Assembly (NCBI GenBank): GCA_019744845.1 | Contig: JAIETW010000001.1 | Location: 241,999 to 282,175, forward strand | DNA: 40,177 nt | Reading direction: 5' to 3' | DNA from: Patescibacteria group bacterium | GTDB taxonomy: Bacteria; Patescibacteriota; Minisyncoccia; Phycocordibacterales; Phycocordibacteraceae | Shown here: positions 34,865 through 40,177 of the stretch, piece by piece | How the letters are laid out: every line of letters starts with the position of its first letter | Numbering within the stretch: position 1 is the stretch's first letter | Program-made: the position numbers and the translations under genes | Notes under the pieces: model-generated | The model's database searches: none | Told to the model about the DNA's origin: nothing | Seen by the model: only the letters and a program-made list of their open reading frames with translations

Positions 34865-34904
34865 AAATATAGAGTCGTAAATACGCTTTACCTTATAAAG
34901 CTTT

Positions 34905-34933
34905 GGGGAATGCCCCTTCTGGGAAGATCCCAG
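34905..34933. promoter_or_regulatory. Two short palindromes between groES and a divergent gene
   Basis: GGGGAATGCCCC (34905-34916) and CTGGGA-AGA-TCCCAG (34919-34933) lie side by side in the 126-bp divergent region. A TTATAA-like -10 for groES lies nearby at about 34893. An operator role is inference. Confidence 0.35.
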
Positions 34934-34978
34934 AGACGCTCGCAGTATATTCGTGTGCGTACCTTGTCGCAAGTCGGG

Positions 34979-34984
34979 TACAAT
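34979..34984 (+). promoter_or_regulatory. -10 box TACAAT for the 324-residue protein
   Basis: TACAAT is followed by 6 nt (accggc) and the ATG at 34991. Confidence 0.5.
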
Positions 34985-34990
34985 ACCGGC

Positions 34991-35965
34991 ATGCAGCCGA
35001 ACTTCATCGAAGGAAAACCCTTCCCTATTCCGCCTGAAAAAGTGCGAGATCTAAAGGAAGATATTGCAAAGCTTATGGCGGGCACCTATGAGATTCCGCC
35101 CGAGCATACTTTCTTAAACTTGTGTGCTCATATGCATGCGTTCAAGACTCGCCTTGTGAATGAGTGGGACGCAGAATCAGTGCCATCTGAAAAACTCTTG
35201 GACGAGTTCACACGTTTGAACGATGCACTCAAACCCGAGAAAAATGCCCTCTTGGCTATCTTCACTTCACAGATTTGGAACGAACCTGAATTTGTGGAAG
35301 ACCGTGCACGACTCCTCCGATATAACGCCGCCATCGCACAGAAGTTAAGTGCATTGGGCGCGCTCTTTTCTGAAGCCTGTGTACGTTGGATAGAAAGTGA
35401 AGAAGCACGATCGCCGTTATATGCCTCAATGATTGCACGCTTTAAAGAAATATATGGCTTTACGAATAGTACACGTCCCCATACGATTCCTGACCGCGTG
35501 ATCACAGAAGTGGTGATGAGTGGTATGTCTACTGCGGAAATCGCTGCGATGAACCTCGCGGACATTGTGATCAGTCACTGCGAAGACCTTGAAGAAAAAG
35601 GAGAGGTGGTAGACCGAGATGAGGCACTACGGGCAATACAACGCGCCTATCGCAATATCGGGATAATGCTAGCCCGGATGAATCAGAACGTTTCGGTTCC
35701 CCTTATGGATGAACTTTGGAGTGATCCTTCATACTTTGAACTTCGCGAAGAGGGCGGTGAGTATGTGCTCTATCTCATACCAACTGACCGCCTCAAGGAA
35801 ATGAAAACTGAAGAAGGTGAATTAGTGTGGGAGACCATGCGCTACGGAGATACGACTGCCTGCCCAGCAATGTATGGTGCTGGGGAACATGGTCCCGTCA
35901 TCACAGAATTCTTCCAAACTGCAGTAGAGTTGATTGGATCTTCAAACGATTTCCCCCAGAAATAG
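34991..35965 (+). CDS. Hypothetical soluble protein
   Basis: A 324-residue, largely helical, acidic protein with no membrane segment or signal peptide. I do not recognise a family. Visible features are an N-terminal IEGKPFPIPPEKVRDLKEDIAKLMAGTYEIPPEHTFLNLCAHMHAF, several helical stretches with Glu/Lys/Arg spacing, and a C-terminal part with a Cys (GDTTACPAMYGAGEHGPV). No nucleotide-binding loop or metal motif is evident. The ATG at 34991 is set by a -10 box 6 nt away; the track start overlaps the divergent groES promoter. It diverges from groES-groEL and lies 44 nt before secG. Confidence 0.8.
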   Translation: MQPNFIEGKPFPIPPEKVRDLKEDIAKLMAGTYEIPPEHTFLNLCAHMHAFKTRLVNEWDAESVPSEKLLDEFTRLNDALKPEKNALLAIFTSQIWNEPEFVEDRARLLRYNAAIAQKLSALGALFSEACVRWIESEEARSPLYASMIARFKEIYGFTNSTRPHTIPDRVITEVVMSGMSTAEIAAMNLADIVISHCEDLEEKGEVVDRDEALRAIQRAYRNIGIMLARMNQNVSVPLMDELWSDPSYFELREEGGEYVLYLIPTDRLKEMKTEEGELVWETMRYGDTTACPAMYGAGEHGPVITEFFQTAVELIGSSNDFPQK

Positions 35966-35992
35966 CACCTTGCCGAGGGTCTGCCCCCATGG

Positions 35993-35998
35993 TATTCT
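35993..35998 (+). promoter_or_regulatory. -10 box TATTCT upstream of secG
   Basis: TATTCT lies 11 nt before the secG ATG, with a weak inverted repeat (CCGAG/CTCGG) around it. Confidence 0.35.
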
Positions 35999-36009
35999 CG
36001 GGGCTACAG

Positions 36010-36240
36010 ATGGAGACACTCAAGGCGATATTGCCATACATAGAGATAACCCTCTCCCTTCTCCTCATCATCGGCATTGTGCTCCAGCAGCGTGGAGCCG
36101 GCCTCGGTGGAGCCTTCGGGGGGGACAATTTCGCAGCGACGTTTTACAAGCGCCGTGGCGCAGAGAAATTCCTTTTCAATGCGACCATAGTTATTGCGCT
36201 CCTGTTCGTCGCCTCAGCAATCGCTGGATTCCTCATCTGA
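36010..36240 (+). CDS. secG: Preprotein translocase subunit SecG
   Basis: A 76-residue membrane protein with two segments (about 7-24 and 55-74) joined by the conserved SecG loop LQQRGAGLGGAFGGDN. It is part of the SecYEG channel that exports unfolded proteins, and would serve the many signal-peptide proteins of this window. The ORF-track frame starts upstream in the previous gene; ATG 36010 fits the family start and length. The peptide-binding protein gene starts 10 nt later, so the two are likely co-transcribed. Confidence 0.92.
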   Translation: METLKAILPYIEITLSLLLIIGIVLQQRGAGLGGAFGGDNFAATFYKRRGAEKFLFNATIVIALLFVASAIAGFLI

Positions 36241-36250
36241 ATCCAACCCC

Positions 36251-37966
36251 ATGCCTGGCCAGCTCTCGCGCCTTTTCTCATCTATTTCTCGTTTCTTCTC
36301 CCCGCCGGTTCGGGCGCTTTCAACGCGTCTCGCCACTCTCTCTCCGGGAGATAAGCTCATTGCAAGCGTACTTGGACTTTTCGTACTCATTTCTGGTTTT
36401 ATCGGTCTCTACGCACTAGAGCGTGCTTTTCTTGTAGAAGTACCCGCAAACGGGGGATCTCTAACTGAAGGACTCGTGGGAACACCACGCTTCATCAATC
36501 CCCTTCTCGCACTTTCTGATGCCGATCGTGACCTTACCCGCCTTACCTACGCGGGACTCATGGGTATCGGTGAAGATGGAAATCTCACCCCTGTCCTTGC
36601 CGAATCGTACTCAGTTTCTGAAGACGGAAAGACCTACACCTTCATACTTCGCGAAGATGCAGAATTTTCTGATGGTCGCCCAGTCACCGCAGAAGACATT
36701 GTCTTCACCGTCGGCAAAGCACAGGATCCCGGCCTTAAGAGTCCGGAGCTTTCAAACTGGGCAAACATTCGTGCAGAGGTGGTAGACGCACGCACCGTTT
36801 CTTTCACTCTTCCAAAGGCCTACGCACCGTTTCTTGAAGATACGACACTTGGTATTTTGCCTGCACACCTCTGGCGCAATGTGCCAAATGCAGAATTTCC
36901 ATTTTCTCCTCGCATGGAGAAGCCAATTGGCGCAGGCCCCTTTAAGGTACGGAGCGTTGTCCGTGCAAGTGACGGCACCATTGAGAAGTACGTGCTTGAA
37001 GCGAACAACCGCTACATCCTTGGTCGCCCGTATCTAGATGAGATCACCTTGGTCTTCTTTGACCAGGAAGAAAATCTAGAGAATGCACTTAAGACAGGAC
37101 GCATTGAAAGTGCATACGGCATTGCAACCAAGAACGCACTCTCTGCTCCGTACTCCCGCGTGTTCGGCGTGTTCTTTAACGGAAATGAAAATCCTCTTTT
37201 TGCACGTCCAGAAGTACGCGAAGCCCTTTCTATCGCAATAGATCGTGAAGGCATCATCGCCAACGCACTTGGCGGATACGCCACAGTCGCACAAGGTCCC
37301 GTACCTCCAGGAAGTCTCCCCGCACCTTCTGATCTCATTCTCTCAGAAGAAGAGCGACGCGTCGCAGCCGCAGAAGTGCTTGAAGCGGAAGAATGGGAGT
37401 ACGACGAAGAGACGCGCGCATGGAAGAACGATGGGCTGGTGCTTGAAGTCACTATCAAGACCTCTAATGTTCCTGAACTCAAGGCTGTTGCTTCTGCAAT
37501 ACAAGATCAATGGGGACGCTTTGGTGTTCCTACCTCAATAGAGCTCTATGAGCCGGGGGACCTTACACAGACCGTGATTCGTCCTCGTGCCTTTGATGCC
37601 CTTCTCTTCGGCATGGTGGTGGGTCGTGATCAGGATCTCTTTGCGTTCTGGAATTCATCAGAACGTAACGACCCAGGGCTTAACATATCCATGTACACCA
37701 ATCCGTCCGTGGATCAGCTCCTTGCACAAATCCGTGAAGAAACTGATCCCGAAGAGCGTCAGGAAGCTTTGGAGCGAGTGAACGACCTTATCGCGAGCGA
37801 CTATCCTGCCGCCTTCACACACGCACCAGACTTTTTGTATGCGATTCCCACCGACCTGAGGGGCGTGACACTCACCCGCATTGCCTCTCCGTCTGATCGT
37901 CTGGCGACCGCCGCACACTGGTATCGCCGTACGGAGATGGTGTGGCCGGCGTTTGCACGTGAATAG
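36251..37966 (+). CDS. Membrane-anchored peptide-binding protein (SBP family 5)
   Basis: A 571-residue protein of the OppA/DppA type. A membrane segment lies at about 37-56 (KLIASVLGLFVLISGFIGLY). The solute-binding fold follows: GGSLTEGLVGTPRFINPLL, LTRLTYAGLMGIGEDGNLTPVLAESYSVSEDGKTYTF, DGRPVTAEDIVFTV and RPEVREALSIAIDREGI. The family delivers oligopeptides or similar ligands to ABC permeases. There is no lipobox; an uncleaved N-terminal helix likely holds it to the membrane. No permease or ATPase gene lies beside it, so it may pair with a system elsewhere or act alone. Confidence 0.9.
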   Translation: MPGQLSRLFSSISRFFSPPVRALSTRLATLSPGDKLIASVLGLFVLISGFIGLYALERAFLVEVPANGGSLTEGLVGTPRFINPLLALSDADRDLTRLTYAGLMGIGEDGNLTPVLAESYSVSEDGKTYTFILREDAEFSDGRPVTAEDIVFTVGKAQDPGLKSPELSNWANIRAEVVDARTVSFTLPKAYAPFLEDTTLGILPAHLWRNVPNAEFPFSPRMEKPIGAGPFKVRSVVRASDGTIEKYVLEANNRYILGRPYLDEITLVFFDQEENLENALKTGRIESAYGIATKNALSAPYSRVFGVFFNGNENPLFARPEVREALSIAIDREGIIANALGGYATVAQGPVPPGSLPAPSDLILSEEERRVAAAEVLEAEEWEYDEETRAWKNDGLVLEVTIKTSNVPELKAVASAIQDQWGRFGVPTSIELYEPGDLTQTVIRPRAFDALLFGMVVGRDQDLFAFWNSSERNDPGLNISMYTNPSVDQLLAQIREETDPEERQEALERVNDLIASDYPAAFTHAPDFLYAIPTDLRGVTLTRIASPSDRLATAAHWYRRTEMVWPAFARE

Positions 37967-37970
37967 AAGG

Positions 37971-38004
37971 TAGTGGGCACAGATACTCACATTTTGCCCA
38001 CTTC
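37971..38004 (+). terminator. Possible terminator hairpin after the peptide-binding protein
   Basis: AGTGGGCA and TGCCCACT pair across a 17-nt loop just after the stop codon. No T-run follows, so it may be a weak terminator or an mRNA-protecting hairpin. Confidence 0.4.
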
Positions 38005-38017
38005 CCACTGTTCGCGG

Positions 38018-38023
38018 TATTCT
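38018..38023 (+). promoter_or_regulatory. -10 box TATTCT of the RNase J gene
   Basis: TATTCT lies 43 nt before the ATG, giving a leader of about 37 nt. The leader is rich in ACT repeats and lacks a clear ribosome-binding site. Confidence 0.35.
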
Positions 38024-38066
38024 AGAAACACTTACTCAACTACTACTCACTAACCTGACCCGATTT

Positions 38067-39971
38067 ATGTCTTCAGCACCAGCTCCAGCACCTGCGCCCG
38101 CTTCTGGCGGCGCACCAAGCCGCCCAACCGGCCCGCAAAGCGATCGTCCTCGCCCACCATTCCGTGGTGAACGTGGAGGTCGTGGACGCGGAAGCCGTGG
38201 TGGGCGCGGACGTGATACACGCCGTCCCATGAGGAGCGGTCCTTCCCAAGGAGGTGCCGCACCTGAAAAGCGTGTTGCCGATTATTTCCCAGAAAAACCA
38301 GCAGCCGGCATTGTTCGCGTCATCCCTCTGGGTGGCGTAGAAGAAGTCGGTCGCAACATGTGTGCGATTGAAGCCAACAACGACATCTTTGTGCTTGATG
38401 TGGGCTTCCAGTTTATGTCTGAGGGTGATGCCCCAGGTATTGATTACGTACTTCCGAACACGAAGTATCTTGAACAGAATATTGATCGCGTCCGTGCCGT
38501 CATCATTACGCACGGCCACCTCGATCACATCGGTGGTATTCCCTTCCTTATGGGACGCATGGGCAATCCTCCGATCTACACACAGAACCTCACGTCAGTA
38601 ATGATCTTGAAGCGTCAGGAGGAATATCCTGAAATGCCTCGTCCAGAAATGGTGGTGGTAGAGCCAGGATCCGTACACACCATCGGAAACACCAAGGTGA
38701 AGTTCTTCCCAGTGACTCACTCCATTCCTGACTCCATGGGTGTCTCTATCCAGAGTCCAATCGGAAACGTCGTCATTACCGGAGACTTGAAGCTTGACCA
38801 TGAGAATGGTGAGCCGATGCCACACGAAGCAAAGAAGTGGGGTGAGCTTGGTAAGGACAACAACCTTCTTTTCATTGCTGACTCAACCAACGCCGAGCGT
38901 GACGGCTTCTCTATTCCAGAGCGTAAGGTGCACGAGACGCTTGAGAACATCGTCCGCACCGTCTCCGGTCGTCTCATCATCGGTACCTTTGCGTCTCAGT
39001 TTGAGCGCATGATCCACATCATTGAGACTGCCGAGAAGATGGGTAAGAAGATTGTGACTGAAGGTCGTTCAATGAAGACGAACCTTGAGATTGCTCAAAA
39101 GACAGGGCTCTTGAAGATTGATAAGTCCACCGTGATTCCTGCAACGGAGATTGGTGATTACCCTGCCGACAAGATTATTGTCCTTGCAACCGGTGCACAG
39201 GGAGAAGAGTTTGCCGCACTTATGCGTATTGCGACCAAGCAACACAAGAACATTGTGCTTAATCCTCGCGACACGGTGGTGCTTTCCTCTTCCGTCATTC
39301 CAGGAAACGAAATCGCCGTGCAGCGATTGAAGGACAACTTGTACCGTAACGGTGCATCCTTGATCCACTACCGCTCTTCCGACGTGCACTCAACCGGACA
39401 CGGAAACACCGGAGAGCTCGTATGGATCAACAAGCAGGTTGGCGCCAAGTACTTCATGCCTGCCTACGGCTACTACTCAATGACTTCATGTCACGCAAAG
39501 GCGGTTGAACAGGCAGGCTTCCCTCGCGAGAACATCATCCTTGCCGACAACGGTACGGTGATTGATATGGATGGACAAGTGCTAAACATTCACAAACAGA
39601 AAGTACCGTCTTCCCCACTTATCGTGGACGGCTTTTCTATCGGTGATATGCAGGAGGTGGTCATCCGTGACCGTCAGGCACTCGCCAAAGATGGTATGTT
39701 CGTCATCATTGCGACGATCAATCTTAAGACTGGAAAGCTTCGTAAGTCTCCAGACATCATCTCTCGTGGCTTCGTCTATCTTCGTGAATCCCAGGATCTC
39801 TTGAACCAGGCTCGCCTGCTCATCAAGAAGACTGTGGAAGACACGACGGAAGGCATGAATCCTGTTGATCTTGATTACGTGAAGAATACGATCTCAGACA
39901 CCATGTCTGGCTTCCTCTTTACGCGAACCAACAAGGCCCCAATGGTGATTCCGGTCCTTATTGGAGTCTAA
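38067..39971 (+). CDS. rnj: Ribonuclease J with N-terminal Arg/Gly-rich tail
   Basis: A 634-residue metallo-beta-lactamase/beta-CASP nuclease that matures and decays RNA by 5'-exonucleolytic and endonucleolytic cuts. The first ~75 residues are low-complexity Pro/Ala then RG-rich (RGERGGRGRGSRGGRGRD), an RNA-binding-type tail not seen in the Bacillus enzymes. The core starts RVIPLGGVEEVGRNMCAIE. The zinc motif is HGHLDH (149-154), with further ligands in VTHSIPDS and ITGDLKLDH. The beta-CASP part has GTFASQFERMIHI, and SSDVHSTGHG carries the late His. Residues 555-634 form the C-terminal domain. A strong terminator follows. Confidence 0.95.
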   Translation: MSSAPAPAPAPASGGAPSRPTGPQSDRPRPPFRGERGGRGRGSRGGRGRDTRRPMRSGPSQGGAAPEKRVADYFPEKPAAGIVRVIPLGGVEEVGRNMCAIEANNDIFVLDVGFQFMSEGDAPGIDYVLPNTKYLEQNIDRVRAVIITHGHLDHIGGIPFLMGRMGNPPIYTQNLTSVMILKRQEEYPEMPRPEMVVVEPGSVHTIGNTKVKFFPVTHSIPDSMGVSIQSPIGNVVITGDLKLDHENGEPMPHEAKKWGELGKDNNLLFIADSTNAERDGFSIPERKVHETLENIVRTVSGRLIIGTFASQFERMIHIIETAEKMGKKIVTEGRSMKTNLEIAQKTGLLKIDKSTVIPATEIGDYPADKIIVLATGAQGEEFAALMRIATKQHKNIVLNPRDTVVLSSSVIPGNEIAVQRLKDNLYRNGASLIHYRSSDVHSTGHGNTGELVWINKQVGAKYFMPAYGYYSMTSCHAKAVEQAGFPRENIILADNGTVIDMDGQVLNIHKQKVPSSPLIVDGFSIGDMQEVVIRDRQALAKDGMFVIIATINLKTGKLRKSPDIISRGFVYLRESQDLLNQARLLIKKTVEDTTEGMNPVDLDYVKNTISDTMSGFLFTRTNKAPMVIPVLIGV

Positions 39972-39977
39972 GCAGCA

Positions 39978-40002
39978 AACCGCCCTCCTGGGCGGTTTTT
40001 TG
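39978..40002 (+). terminator. Terminator of the RNase J gene
   Basis: CCGCCC-TCCT-GGGCGG followed by TTTTTT, 6 nt after the stop codon region. The U-tract runs into the next gene's extended -10 box. Confidence 0.92.
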
Positions 40003-40003
40003 T

Positions 40004-40009
40004 TAGAAT
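40004..40009 (+). promoter_or_regulatory. Extended -10 box TGT-TAGAAT for the right-edge gene
   Basis: TGTTAGAAT is followed by 6 nt (acccct) and the ATG at 40016. It directly abuts the RNase J terminator. Confidence 0.6.
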
Positions 40010-40015
40010 ACCCCT

Positions 40016-40177
40016 ATGACTGCTGAGGATATAAAAAGAGAAACAAGCGTGCCGCACATTGTGTCCTTGCCTGAACACCTCGCGGATGAGTTTGTAGAAG
40101 GTACGTTTGAGCACGCAAGTATGGCCAGCCTGTCGGGCAGAGGCGTGCTGTATGCTGAACGATCAGAGAAAGTGCCA
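40016..40177 (+). CDS. Hypothetical protein, N-terminal fragment at window edge
   Basis: An open frame of 54 codons runs to the right edge (MTAEDIKRETSVPHIVSLPEHLADEF...). It is not in the ORF track. No family can be called from so short a piece. The start is well supported by the extended -10 box 6 nt upstream and by the preceding terminator. A mildly acidic, soluble N-terminus is all that can be said. Confidence 0.65.
   Translation, partial: MTAEDIKRETSVPHIVSLPEHLADEFVEGTFEHASMASLSGRGVLYAERSEKVP

Noticed and set aside
34865-34990. CIRCE element for HrcA control of groESL
   Set aside because: No TTAGCACTC / GAGTGCTAA inverted repeat is present on either strand in the upstream region.

Overview
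The window looks like chromosomal DNA of a Patescibacteria (CPR) bacterium, most likely in the Paceibacteria/Parcubacteria group. This rests on the gene set and reduced, tightly packed layout: Sua5/TsaC, TsaD, LepA, MurJ, LemA-DUF2207, GroEL ending in Gly-Met-Phe, DUF2914, a TPR/O-antigen-ligase-like protein, SecG and a very large Thr/Ser/Gly-rich surface protein. Genetic code 11 fits. No 16S gene lies here, so finer placement is inference. I see no insertion sequences, CRISPR arrays, prophage cassettes or replication origin.

Region by region. 1-5150 (minus): a cell-surface cassette encoding an exported fibre-like repeat protein (split in two frames), an anchored beta-rich protein and a partial exported protein. 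5209-9448: a DoxX-like membrane protein diverging from a membrane spermidine-synthase-like protein, then a PfkB kinase (probably a nucleoside kinase) and S-adenosylhomocysteine hydrolase. 9445-17424: TsaC, tRNA-Val, an ABC exporter, a DHH phosphoesterase, TsaD, ValRS, a PrsW-type protease and Hsp20. 17421-21151 (minus): four tRNAs or small genes including DUF2914, a LAGLIDADG-like protein, a glutaredoxin, a methyltransferase and FtsB. 21170-26996 (minus): LepA, MurJ and an O-antigen-ligase/TPR protein. 27081-27448: RNase P RNA. 27453-29378 (minus): tRNA-Ser, stand-alone riboflavin kinase, riboflavin synthase, lumazine synthase, DUF192. 29388-32855 (minus): HtpX, DUF2207, LemA. 32916-34864 (minus): GroES-GroEL. 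34991-40177 (plus): an unknown protein, SecG, a peptide-binding protein, RNase J and a partial gene.

The strongest new signal is in how genes start, not in any single gene. Twelve transcription-unit-leading genes have a TAnnnT -10 hexamer exactly 6 or 7 nt before the start codon, often with a TGn extension. That is the geometry of leaderless mRNAs. In three more places the start codon lies on or 1 nt from the 3' end of a same-strand tRNA, twice sharing the A of the encoded CCA. tRNA processing would then create the leaderless mRNA. Two tRNA 5' ends directly abut an upstream stop codon. Two terminator U-tracts run directly into the extended -10 of the next gene. Other points of note are the frameshifted fibre protein with an exact 588-bp repeat period, a riboflavin operon holding only the last steps, and an RNase P RNA that appears to lack the usual L15 GGU element.
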